This document shows, in pieces, positions 11,505 through 21,124 of a stretch of 64,000 bases of DNA. The position numbers and the translations under genes were made by a program. Location of the stretch: positions 18,471 through 82,470 of the forward strand of contig JAHQIW010002224.1 of NCBI GenBank assembly GCA_019055375.1. Direction: 5' to 3'. The notes under the pieces are model-generated. The model was not told the DNA's origin. It did no database searches and was given only the letters and a program-made list of their open reading frames with translations. The stretch is from Parelaphostrongylus tenuis. Taxonomy: Eukaryota; Nematoda; Chromadorea; Rhabditida; Metastrongylidae. Numbering within the stretch: the first letter of the stretch is position 1; every line of letters begins with the position of its first letter.

Positions 11505-12560
11505 CATTATCAGCGGAGATGGAAGTTATTATGATTCGCATCTTCTTGCCAGCGTGTGATAAGTTTGCATTTATTGCAAAGTTTAAATAGGTCTTCCCAT
11601 AAGTTTTGGCACTAGAGCAGTTAACACCAACTCTCTTAATCTAAAGTGATCGAAGTTGCTTAACAACGCTATTTAATGTATGAGTCATTTGAATTTACAG
11701 AAAGCTGTCAGTCATTAACGCAAATGATTAGCGTCTCGGAATTTTTTTTCAGGAAGTGCTTAGCTACCGGAGGAGGTGCTAGTCAGGAAGAGTTAAGTCA
11801 GGACTGTGCGGCGGATAATCGAACAACTTCCAGCCCAGTTCGATTAACTTCCTCTTTGTCAATTTGACGACATGCAGCCTTGCATTGTCCTGAAGCAGGG
11901 AGTGATTGTTGCGAAGACGTCGACGCGAGAGGGCTCGACTGCAGCAGTCCAGGTGCTCACAGTAGCGCTTGGCGTTGACAGCCTCTCCTGAGAGATAGCA
12001 GAAATGTGTTCAGGCTGATGGCATCTTTTTGTATAGTGTTGTTAATCAATTTTGATTACTTCTGGTTAAATTTGGTGTTTATTGCTCTAGTGGCAAAATT
12101 TATGAGAAGACATTGCATGAACAACGATGTCCTGCTTAGGAATTCGAAATTTTGGAGGCGATGAAGTAGTTAGGAGTGCTTTAAGCCGCGAATTCGTTTC
12201 TGGAGCATCTCTTGCGAGAAAATTCCTATAATGTTTGAAGAAGTGGTATTCGATGGAGAAGTGCTATTGATTGAAGTAAAGTATAGCTACGAGCAGTGAA
12301 TTTTCGCAGTGTCAGTAGTGCGCCGTGCGGTTGCACGTTATCGCAGAAAAATTGACTCTTTTCTGTTAACCAAGTAGGAGTCGCATCCTTCAAAGTCCCT
12401 GCAGCGACTAGCCGACTTTTGTGATCACAAATGTTCTCCGTAAATGTTTCTCCAAAATTCGGAAGTTGCGATGGCTCAAACAGTGTGAAGAAAAGAAGGC
12501 TTAATTGGTCTTTATCAAGTCCTGAGAAATGCGTTACGTATTTATCCTCATCAAGCACCG
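11505..12560 (-). pseudogene. SETMAR-like mariner transposase remnant, split by a nested insertion
   Basis: On the minus strand 12560-12113 carries a DDD-type mariner transposase remnant: CDNVQPHGALLTLRKF matches the second catalytic block (normally D-N-A-R-P-H), and in a shifted frame SIEYHFFKH matches the third block. Coding similarity resumes at 11588-11505 with LITRWQEDANHNNF, which fits the mariner C-terminus (Arg-Trp-Gln block). The gap corresponds exactly to a second mariner-derived element at 11590-12112. Several frameshifts are present. The transposase would cut and join DNA at TA sites, but this copy is dead. The upstream part runs into a SINE at about 12565. Confidence 0.65.
11590..12112. 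mobile_element. Mariner derivative with opposed halves, nested in an older mariner
   Basis: The two ends are inverted copies: GGTCTTCCCATAAGTTTTGG from 11590 mirrors the end around 12112, with related sequence for about 60-80 bp inward. A TA precedes the left end, as expected for mariner insertion. Inside, the minus strand encodes a second catalytic block (LLQDNARLHVVKLTKRK, about 11905-11855), a third block with HSPDL (about 11810) and a C-terminus with NSNDSYIK (about 11690-11660). The right part (about 11990-12060) instead encodes a mariner C-terminus on the plus strand. The element therefore consists of two 3' halves facing outward. The 50.7 kb element has the same plan. Confidence 0.65.
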
Positions 12561-12564
12561 TTAC

Positions 12565-12770
12565 AGGTGATTGAATGCATGTCTGGCCTTTACAATAATT
12601 ACGGTGGTCCACCAACTTAGCGCATCAGTACTGCTATTCTCTCAGACAAATTTGGTGCCACTTTTTTTGGTTAGGTAGAAATGGAAGGGCTTATGAGGCA
12701 TGTTTACCGCATCGAGCCAGCGACCACGTATGTACTAAAGAACATCTCCAACCACTGCGTCACATATACC
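12565..12770 (-). repeat. tRNA-derived SINE-like repeat, family S5, copy 1
   Basis: Matches 17925-18140 on the same strand. Shared blocks include TTGTAAAGGCCAGA, a central tract around TGTCTG.GA.A.TA.CA, and a head with a box-B-like string (CTGGCTCGATG here, GTGGTTCGATC in copy 2) preceded by a box-A-like GACGCAGTGGTTGG. RNA polymerase III boxes and a shared tail suggest a SINE. The first codons of a long minus-strand open frame lie in this repeat. Confidence 0.55.
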
Positions 12771-13924
12771 ACTTATGTCATGTGATGGTGATAAGAAGAC
12801 TTGTAATCGATGCCGAGCTCATGGCGATCAATATCGTGTGCACCATTAACATAAGACATAGAAGAACATGAGCGGAAAAGCGAAGAGCTAAATGGTGATT
12901 TAGGTGTGTCTGACCTATTTTAGACAGCAATAACGCGGTAGTGATTGATGATAGTTAGAGTTGCGAACGAGAAACTGTATGAATGATAGCACACACTGAG
13001 TATCATTAAATTAAAGGCTATAAGAAGCGATTTATTCCTAGAATTTGGTTGACAATAATTTCCAAAGTGCTTAGGAAATGAACACGCAAGACGACGGACG
13101 CGCTCGGTGGCAATGAAGAGCCAAGTGCTCCTTACAAATGGCATAATGTAGCGTTGCCGGGTGGGGAGTACGATCAGGAGATGTGTTACGCAGAAGAGCA
13201 AAGAGGTTTCAAATGTGGTCTTGAATGGGAGCATGTCGAATTTAGGAGATAAACACCGTAATATTGCCTATCCAATAAACGACTGCAACGCAGTAGTTTG
13301 ACTGCTGTGAAGATGAATTCTTTTTCCCACACACTGTTGTACTTCCACAAAAACATAGGTCAATGTATAGAAAACCATGGAACCTACACAATTCAACAAT
13401 AGTGCAGAAAGTTTTTCATAATTCTTGAAAAAAATTGACTTAATGTATGAAAACCAGACTATGAAAAGGCTGAGCTAAAAAAACCTTCAAAGCTGGAATC
13501 GAGGCGTATATACAAATTATAATCACAATAATCAAAATTCAAAGTCGTCGCATACTCGTTAACATAAGAATGATAGAATCCTTCTCAATTAATGTTATCA
13601 GTACGGTGGCTATTCATAAAGCAATTCTTAGGACATTTTTTTTATGGAGTTTTGGTCTCAGTGGTGCCAAGCTTCATTGAGGTTTAAGCACTTTGGCCGC
13701 CTGTTGTCCTCAAAGATCCACTCCATTTCTCAGGTATCAATGCGGTTAGGAAGCCGATTGTTCTTGCTGCATAAAGGTTCTGATTACCTTTTAAGGGCAT
13801 TCCTTGTTTGATCTGTTCACCGAGGCATCTATTTCTAGTGCTTCTTCGATTTTTCGATTTTTTTCGGTTGCTCCACAACAATTAAGATGCGTACATTGAG
13901 TTTTGCAAATTTTCTAACGGCTAT
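12771..13924. other. No recognised gene
   Basis: Open frames at 13234-12920 and 13881-13684 (minus) show no domain. No repeat partner was noticed. Confidence 0.35.
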
Positions 13925-14180
13925 GTCAGTATGGGGCGCTGCGACTGATTGATTGTGATGCTCATTACGGCGCGCGTGGAGCCGAGATCCATCCCAACTC
14001 TATCCGGCAGTCAACAAGAACGCCCTATGGAAAGCCACAGCAAGGCTATCCTCGAGATTGCAACGAGACTCGGTCAACCAGTATTCTACGTCGTTCGGGA
14101 AGACGAAAAACGAATTGATTGCTAGAAGTAGTGGGATCACCACAGTGAAGAAATATACTGTGATAATGGATCAAAGAAAG
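13925..14180 (+). repeat. tRNA-derived SINE-like repeat, family S4, copy 2
   Basis: Second long copy of the S4 repeat described at 3330-3560, in the same orientation. It shares CGGCGCGCGTGGA, CTCTATCCGGCAGTCAA, GGCTATCCTCGAGATTG, CGGTCAACCAGTATT and GATTGCTAGAAGTAG. The head is eroded. Confidence 0.6.
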
Positions 14181-17011
14181 TGCTAAAGTGCTCAAGTGTG
14201 TCAGTATCTTTAGAGAGAGCCTTTGGCATCATCGCCGGTAGCACAGTAAAGTCCGCTTCTTGAACATTGGGGTAGATTTCATAGAAGTTAACTTGTCTCA
14301 GGTACTTCCTTAGCCACAGCCTCTACCATCTGTAAAGCCGCATGTTTTGCATTATGAACAGGCTTGTGATTGCGAAAGCAAAAGTTAGCCGGAATAGGTG
14401 CATCGACAATTTCGATTCTTGATCGTGAATTTTTATCAAAGCGTTTTTATTATTACAGCTCGGTCATATAATGGGAAAGTTTATAGAATAGTCTTTGCTT
14501 CAATTATGGCATTTGAAAATCATTTGTCTCTCAAACATGTTCTGAAAAGATCAAAATCACGCTATCTCAATGAACATCCGAGCAACCTCACTGCTGAACG
14601 AATTGGAAAGAGTAACTGATATACATTTTCACAATGCGTTTCAAAATGGGGAAAGTAAGAAAAAAATTTGAGATTACTTCCAGATGAAAGAGGCGGTTAA
14701 GCAGAAAATTTGTCCTCTACGCTTTTGCTTTTCTTTCCAACTCCATGCTTGCACAGAGACAATGAGATCAAAAGCCTACCAGTACCAGCACCTTAGCATA
14801 CAATGAGCAGGTTGACACTTTTATTACATGTGAGTTAGGTCCTTATCAAATTCTGTCGTCTTCGAAAAAAATGATAACAACAAATGAGAACTGATGTTCA
14901 CTTTGATATTGAGTGGATAGTCTATGATGTCGGATATTCCGAAAGACTGAAAGTAGCCAATAAAGATGACGTATTCCATGTTTACCTCAAAAAGAAGCAG
15001 GGTTGTTGTGTTGCTGGAAAGGGCAATAGGAGGTAAGGTGAAAATGGGGATTAGAAATAAAGAGTTAGATTTTATTCTGAAAAAAATGTGGTAGCATGTA
15101 GCATATGATCCATGAGTAATTAGCCTGTACCTCTACTATTTATTTGCTATGTCGCCTTTGCTGGATATGAGCAGTGATGAGGAACTTGGACTCCTTTACA
15201 ACTAGTACCGTCATCAAACTTTTATGTGTTTCACCTATTCGTGCGATCAATCACGTTCACATAATAATAAAATTGCAGCACTCTCTTCATCCCGTTCGCT
15301 TTCTTGAAACACGTTATCACAGATGGTTTTAAAAAATTCAGTTGGGCATAAACATTTTGCCTTATTCATTGATGCCATTGCCTGTTAGTCAGAGTATTAA
15401 TTTGTGAATTTTTGATATATCATTATTTTCTGATTGTGGAAGGTGAGGTAGCGTGACTGACTCAAGGAGAGTTTAGCAAGCATCATAAATACTCGTCCCC
15501 TCTAGTAATTAGCTTTTCGCTCTCATTTGCACTTTCGCTGAAGTCTTTTACGCGAGTGAATAAAAGCTTCTGTACAAGCAGTTAGAATGATTCTATCTAT
15601 AACTTCTGATCAGGTGTTGTAGTCTTATTTAGAGTGACTTCTTTCTGCTGGGATTACGTCAAAGACGAAAAATGTACACCACAAAGGAGAACACTTAGCA
15701 CCTTTGTGAAGAGGAAGTTCTGATTTCCCATTCAACGATAGAAGTTCCCAAAGTTGTCAAAAGGTTTTTGATAGTCAGCCGACAAATTAGGATACTTCAG
15801 AACGAAGTGAATCAGGCATAAATTAAAAACTGTTCTGTCAGAGACTTTTTCTATTACAACTAGTCTTTCATTCTTCACGTCCTACTACTTCCAAGAATTA
15901 AACACGTCATTGTTTTCGTTAAAAAAAGGGCTCATTCGGCGAATACCGTGGGAAATTCCCTACGAAGAAACTAAAATGGTGTTCAAAACTTTTGCGCCTT
16001 TTCCAAGAAAAGAAAACATTCATTAAAATTTGGAAAAAATTAGGTCTATTCAAATTTAGAAGAAGTCAATGCTGACCCCTACGGGCAATTACTAAAAACA
16101 TCAGGAAGAATAAAACTTGAAATCCTACTTTTCACGTGTCGTAATCCAATACTTTAGAATTTCGGGCCTAAGCGTTGACCGTGTAAGCTACCCTTTGAAT
16201 TCTTTTAACTTGACCAGTCATCACAAATTGCGGTGCTCAGTACTGTTTCCACTTGATTCATATTCTCCTCACTTCCATTATTCTTGAGAATCATCACGTG
16301 TTGGTTAAGTTTTCATTGGATTGATAGTCAGCAGAAGTAGATGCTTTGTGACCATTCCACAGGCGATTTCATGCGCTCAAGAATACCAGGAAGTTTGGCC
16401 TCAGCAAGTCAGACAGCAAATTATCCTAGCACGAAATAAACCACGGGGCTCTCAAGTGAAGATTTTGCCATTAATACTGCCATTATCCCAGCGTGAACAA
16501 TGGTTCAGACAATTCCACAAACGAAATATCATGTCGACCATAAACAAGAAAATACTTATTCTTTAGTTGGTGTTTTGGAGTTAGACTGTGAGGAGTACGA
16601 TCGGCTCATTCTACTGCAGAAATTTGATCAATTAGAAATGCGCTGACGTTCTGCTTTTCAGACGAAACTGATCTCATCAAACGAAAGAAAAAAGGAGTTG
16701 ACTATATAGATTTTTACTCCGATAACTCTGTTGACATATGCCCATGGCTTAAGGGAAGTCCTATTTTACATCAATAAGCAGTGCACGTATAAGGAAATAT
16801 CACAACATAGTGCTGGCGAAGAAATCATGTGATGCTGATCAGTACTGTGTGATTGACGAGAAAATGGGTAGCGCGGTCTCTGCAGGATTATTTGAAAGCC
16901 GCTATATGTTTCCAATTTTTGAAATAACTCAAAAGTCCGATTCCTTCTCTAAATCTTGGCATCAGTAAAGAAGAGAAATATTACCGAATATAATATTCAT
17001 ATATTCGTCTA
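14181..17011. other. Gene-poor stretch; one weak exon-like frame
   Basis: At 16363-16565 (+) an open frame follows an acceptor-like CCATTCCACAG and encodes a Gln/Arg-rich segment (QEVWPQQVRQQIILARNK). No family was recognised and no donor is obvious, so it is not called as a gene. The rest is AT-rich. Confidence 0.35.
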
Positions 17012-17047
17012 GGCTCTGACGAAGGCGGGATCGCTAAAACGTTAGCC
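17012..17047 (+). ncRNA. Degenerate hammerhead motif, PLE type
   Basis: Helix I strands GGCU (17012-17015) and AGCC (17044-17047) and the core CUGACGA (17016-17022) are intact. The GAA core is changed to AAA at 17036, a substitution of the invariant G12. The flanking sequence is otherwise unlike the fuller PLE ends, so this is an isolated, probably inactive remnant. Confidence 0.55.
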
Positions 17048-17464
17048 ATCTTTTTTTGAATTTTTCGAGTTTCTCAACCGTGTTGAATGTATAAACTGCG
17101 CATTTTTCGAACACGTTGATGAAAAGTGTCTATGTAATTATTCTCATGTTACTTTCCGATTTGAATTGATATTAAGACGAAATTTCAATCAGTTTAATTC
17201 TTCTAGACATTTTTCTAATGACTTTGATGGATTTCATATAATGACATGAGTTTTTCTATGTGATAAAAATAGAAGAGTGTAACGAAGAGTGTGTATTAGT
17301 CATCCGACTGCACTTAGTTTGAGTCCCTCAAACAAGTAAACACTCTATTACGCTCATCATTTTTGTCTTGAGCGGTGACATCAACTATGTTAGTTAACGA
17401 ATATTGGCACAAACTGGATTCCATTTCTACTTATGAAAAAAAAACCATTTATCGAATAGACAAC

Positions 17465-17900
17465 GATAGTGTTACAAAGTCACATCTATTGCACTGAAAA
17501 AATCGTGAGTAATAACGCTGACAATGCGAAATCAATAGACTGTCGACTTTTTGCAAATGAAAGTATGACGCAAGTGTGGAATCGAAAACGAATGTGAGAG
17601 TTGGAGGTGACCACGATAGTCCAAGCATCTCACTTGGAATGTATGAAGCTTTGCATCCTAGAAAGTTTATCGTTTAAGACGATTGATAAGAGTAATAACA
17701 TTTTGGTTCAAAGCTTATCTTTTTCTTTCCAATTGATAGTTACCTTCAAAATGGACACTGGATCAATTTAGAGTTTGTATGCAAAGTTTCATCTCTTAAG
17801 CCAGATATCCTTCTGAATGAATTCGTTATCACATCATCCTTCAGCGGTTAAAAGGATAAAGGATGAAGCTCTTGGCGTTAATCAACCTGCGAAATGCATT
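17465..17900 (+). repeat. Dispersed repeat, partner at 24950-25260
   Basis: Collinear with 24950-25260. Shared blocks include GACTTTTTGCAAATGAA, TCCA.CATCTCACT.GGA, TTTGCA.TCTAGA and CCTTCAGCGG. Identity looks like 70-75 percent with indels. No coding potential or terminal structure was seen. Confidence 0.55.
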
Positions 17901-17924
17901 CGTCTCCAATTTCTACCTTCATTT

Positions 17925-18140
17925 GAGGTGGCTGAATACATATCTGGCCTTTACAATGACTCGATGTGACCTCCCTCTGTATCGAGTCAGTGATGCTTAT
18001 CTTCCCAGACAAGTCTGAGATCTGTCTGGTCACACTTTACCGATCTTGGAAAGATGGATGCGAGCATGAGATCGAACCACTGAGACGCAGAGCACCTCTA
18101 AAAACTGCGCCAAATGCGCTCCTTCTTCGGTTAGCAACCG
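17925..18140 (-). repeat. tRNA-derived SINE-like repeat, family S5, copy 2
   Basis: Better preserved than copy 1. On the minus strand it starts with a tRNA-like head: box A near TTTGGCGCAGTTTTTAGAGG and box B GTGGTTCGATCTC. A body follows that ends in TTGTAAAGGCCAGA. Pol III transcription is inferred from these boxes. Confidence 0.6.
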
Positions 18141-18194
18141 AGGGAGAGTGCTACTGATGATACCCAATAGGAGGAAATAGGCGCCTATATGGCA

Positions 18195-18290
18195 CTAAAC
18201 CTATCGGCTCAAAACATGTCATATTCTTATCAGATTAAATCGTTTTGGGCGAGTCTATAAAAGAACGATCGATAGCAGATGTTTACTTGG
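18195..18290 (+). repeat. Fragment of the R2 hammerhead repeat, ribozyme missing
   Basis: The string GGCTCAAAACATGTCATATT, a CTTATCAGATTA tract and AGTCTATAAAAGAACGATCG resemble the 3' third of R2 at 9065-9145 and 56900-56980. The hammerhead part is absent. Confidence 0.4.
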
Positions 18291-18349
18291 AGCCAAAATT
18301 TTCCTAAGTGCTATAAAAAATTGCCGTGAAGTTCAAAAAATAAACTTTA

Positions 18350-19260
18350 TTGCAAAAAGGAAACTTATATATCAGACGGCAAATTTTCAATCCGCTCTCA
18401 TTGGCTGAACGGTAACTATTCATAGGAGTGCTAATGATCATTCTAGAGCCTAAATCTCTGGCTACAATTACACTTCGCCGGTTTTTCAAAGCACGGTTTC
18501 ACAACGCTGTGCATCCAGAGCAAAATTTTGTTTCTCGCCCACATTTCGCCTTCTAATTAGCACGCGTATATGTCGGTTTAAGCACGAAAAGCATATCAGC
18601 GGGTAGAGTATTTACCGTGATGTCTACTACGTTTTCTTCTGAAATTTCTGCCGATGCGGTGAAAAAATCGCCAATCTAATAACAGTATTTCAAACGTGAT
18701 CGATCGCCTTGTCCCTGCCACGCTCCCAGCGTCCCGAGTTGGGCCTGTAAACAAACTCACCGAAAAGGTCCATACCTCAGTAAAGTGTGAAGGAAGCCAC
18801 AGCGACGATTTGTTAGTGAGCTTATCTGATGAATATGATGAAGGCAAATCACGGCAACGACTTGGGCAATCGCTTAATCTACTGCGTAGTTCGATAGCGC
18901 TCTATCGCACTATGGGTTGAAACGACGGAAACTATTGTTTTTTTGTTGAGTATTCCTTCATCACATCGACAGAAACTATAGATAAAAGCGTATGATTTCA
19001 ATACTATGGGAAATTTTCTACAAGCTGCTATGCTTTTCGTGCTTTCAGCGACTTATACTCGTGGTAAAATGAAGGCAGAAGGCGAGTGAGGAACAAAAAT
19101 TCATTCTTAGTGCCATAGCGTAATGAAAGTGTGTTTTGAAAACTGGAAACTTATAGTTGTAGCTAGAGATTTAAGCTTTCGAATGATTACTAATGCTCCC
19201 ATGAGTAGTTCCTGTCCAGCGAATCAGATTGGCTCAAAAATTTGTTGCCGTCGTATATAT
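18350..19260. mobile_element. Foldback element of the common dispersed repeat, about 210-bp arms
   Basis: The left arm (18350-18580) and right arm (19050-19260) are inverted copies. CCTAAATCTCTGGCTACAA on the left corresponds to CTTAAATCTCTAGCTACAA read on the minus strand of the right arm, and the similarity runs through TTTTTCAAA.CAC and CTCGCC..C.TTC.CCTTC. Arm identity looks like 70-75 percent. The same unit recurs at 23330-23450, 38560-38660 and 54180-54575. The centre (18600-18930) is GC-richer and holds an exon-like frame. Confidence 0.6.
18662..18920 (+). other. Exon-like open frame inside a foldback element
   Basis: A frame with no stop for about 85 codons ends in TGA at 18918-18920. 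A possible acceptor (CTAATAACAG) ends near 18686. The encoded segment is polar and coding-like, with SDDLLVSLSDEYDEGKSRQR and a C-terminus LLRSSIALYRTMG. GC content is higher than in the flanking arms. I do not recognise the family. It could be the terminal exon of a gene interrupted by repeats, a gene fragment carried between the repeat arms, or chance. Confidence 0.3.
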
Positions 19261-19759
19261 AAATATCCAAAACATGTTTCTGAATGTTTTTTGTTTTGGT
19301 AGAGCGCACTATATAGATCTTTTCACAAACTAATCTCAACATCTGAATCAGTATCTTTTTGAGTTTACAAATTACTACAAGTATTATAGATAAAATAAAG
19401 GAAAATTTTCAATTTTGGCTATATGTCCTTTGACGTAATTACATGCTTTTCTCGTTAAAACAAAATGCGATATTTTAGGAAGCGTTGGCTGTTCGCCAGA
19501 GCGGACACGTTGTGTGTCAAAATGACACTCATAGTCCGCTGAGAATTATACAGTAACGAGCCGCTATAAAAAAGAAATTTCACTGAAAATTTTAATGACT
19601 CTGAGCGTACAATGACGTTGGTCGATTATAATATAAGGTGGTTAATAAACTATCTAAGATAATAATGAAAAACTGAATAGTTTTGAGATTGAAGGCAGAA
19701 ACGTTATTTTTGGTCACATACAACGAGTGTTGATGTAATCATTAATGAAACACATAAAC
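19261..19759. other. Spacer without a recognised gene
   Basis: AT-rich. Nothing was recognised before the 3' side of the secreted-protein gene. Confidence 0.4.
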
Positions 19760-19814
19760 TAGTTGAAGAATTAGAATGGGAAAATTCTTACCAACTTGCT
19801 CAAATTATTTTGCT

Positions 19815-20146
19815 CTACTTTCCAGCGAGGTATCCAAGCAGTCCCCCAACTGTTGCTCCTCTTAGAAGTCTTGACCAAAACTCTGTAAATAAATGGGATG
19901 ATTTGAACTAACATATCACGAAAAATAGTATAACTCACCTCCTGGTTGCCCCAAACCACCAAAACCGCCAGAACCACCGAAACCACTACCAAAGTTACCA
20001 TAGGAAGTAGTAGGATAATAATATCTATACACATAGCTGGCGTATGGATAGCTGTACCCATATGGATAGGGCCCGTAATAGTAGTAAGTATACTGCGCCT
20101 GAGTAGTGAACAACACAAGGACAAGGACTACGAGAACACGGTTCAT
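19815..20146 (-). CDS. Small secreted Tyr/Gly-rich protein with glycine-spaced C-terminal module
   Basis: Two exons: 20146-19939 and 19882-19815, joined across a 56-nt intron with donor GGAG/GTGAGTT and acceptor TTTATTTACAG, giving 91 residues. Residues 1-17 (MNRVLVVLVLVLFTTQA) are a signal peptide. Residues 18-50 are Tyr-rich with repeated Tyr-Gly and Tyr-Pro, and residues 51-69 are Gly/Phe-rich. Exon 2 encodes the conserved module WSRLLRGATVGGLLGYLAGK, with glycines spaced as in a glycine zipper. The paralogue at 41654-42063 keeps the module but has a different middle. Composition recalls secreted nematode GY-rich peptides of epidermis or gland, but the family is not one I can name. A single-exon reading through the donor is also open for seven codons; the shared exon 2 in all three copies favours splicing. 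Confidence 0.8.
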
Positions 20147-20230
20147 CTTAAAAAATCGGCTGGCAAATACGTGCGTCTCGCGTACGATGATGGCTGGTAT
20201 GAAAACACAAAAGGCGGAGTTCTGTCTATC
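20147..20230 (-). promoter_or_regulatory. Conserved upstream region of the secreted-protein gene
   Basis: The 70-80 bp before the ATG are conserved with the two paralogues: ACTCCGCCTT (20220-20211), then CATCATCGTACGC, then a GCCAGCCGATTT tract ending just before the start codon. The 42 kb paralogue has a TATATAA between the first two blocks; here the position is TTTTCATACC. Likely core promoter and short 5' UTR. Confidence 0.5.
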
Positions 20231-20910
20231 AAAAAGAAACCAATCTAACGAAACTTGCCAATTTTTTATCTGAAGTATATCAAACTAACTAGATTTCGAA
20301 GGAAGTTTGAAACTTGGTCTTAAGTTCCTGCCACATGGAAAGCACTGAGATGTTTGGGAAAAGTCTTTTTTTATCATTACTTCTAAATGTCCCAGCTCAC
20401 TGGTTGTATCATTTTTGAATCCATTAACACTTACTAGGCCGCCACTGAATGCACAAGACTAATAAAGAAACATTGAATCTGTTCGCTATTTGAACACGAC
20501 ATAGCTGACTTTTCCATAACGATTGGAAACTTTTCGACATATAGAGGGCCTATGGCATTGAGAACATTATAGACTTAAAGAAAAAGCTTTATGGTGCTTT
20601 TTTGGAGATATAGTAAGGCTACTAATTCTATCAGGATCAAAATGGTTGCCTTTTTATCACTTCATCTGATCCGTATCACATCTTTTTTCACTGTAAGGAT
20701 TCCAATCCTTTAGCAATCAGTTCTTTTCCCAACGTTAACCGTTTGAATGGGGATTTACATTTTTCATAAAAATTGAAGAATATTGGTTGACCCAAGCTCT
20801 TGCGATCTCGAAAATAACCAGGCTGAGGCGTTCTCTAGGTCTTGAGTCATTGATTGCCGCACACTGTTCGTGAACGACGGATCAGCCCCTTGTCGAGCAG
20901 AGTTGAGCAT

Positions 20911-21124
20911 CATTAGCTATCGGGCCCTACAGCCCTTCTCTTAACACTATCAGGACCATGGACCCACGTCCTCTCCATCTTTGACTGACTACGCTGAAGG
21001 TTCCGCTTCGCCTCCTCTGCATGTCTAACCCCTACCTTTGGAATCACTGTTCGTCTCCATGGTCTCTGACACTAGTCACTCGGCCCATCGAGAAAAAGGT
21101 TGCTGGTTCGATCTCCTAGCTAGC
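20911..21124. other. GC-richer spacer next to the RTE copy
   Basis: About 200 bp of higher GC. It contains a box-B-like GCTGGTTCGATCTCC at 21106-21120, but no convincing box A or repeat partner was found. No gene was recognised. Confidence 0.35.

Larger units (their letters stand above)
19760..20910 (-). repeat. Duplicated gene block, copy 1 (copy 2 at 25890-27110)
   Basis: Gene, upstream region and a further roughly 650 bp of flank align with 25890-27110 in the same orientation. Examples are CGTCTCGCGT..G.TGATGG, GAAAACACAAAAG.CGGAGTT, and AATAACCAG near the far end. Divergence is around 25 percent, so the duplication is old. Confidence 0.75.

Noticed and set aside
12226..12615. 129-codon minus-strand frame read as a gene
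   Set aside because: Its first codons lie in a SINE and the rest is a mariner remnant whose true frame shifts within it.
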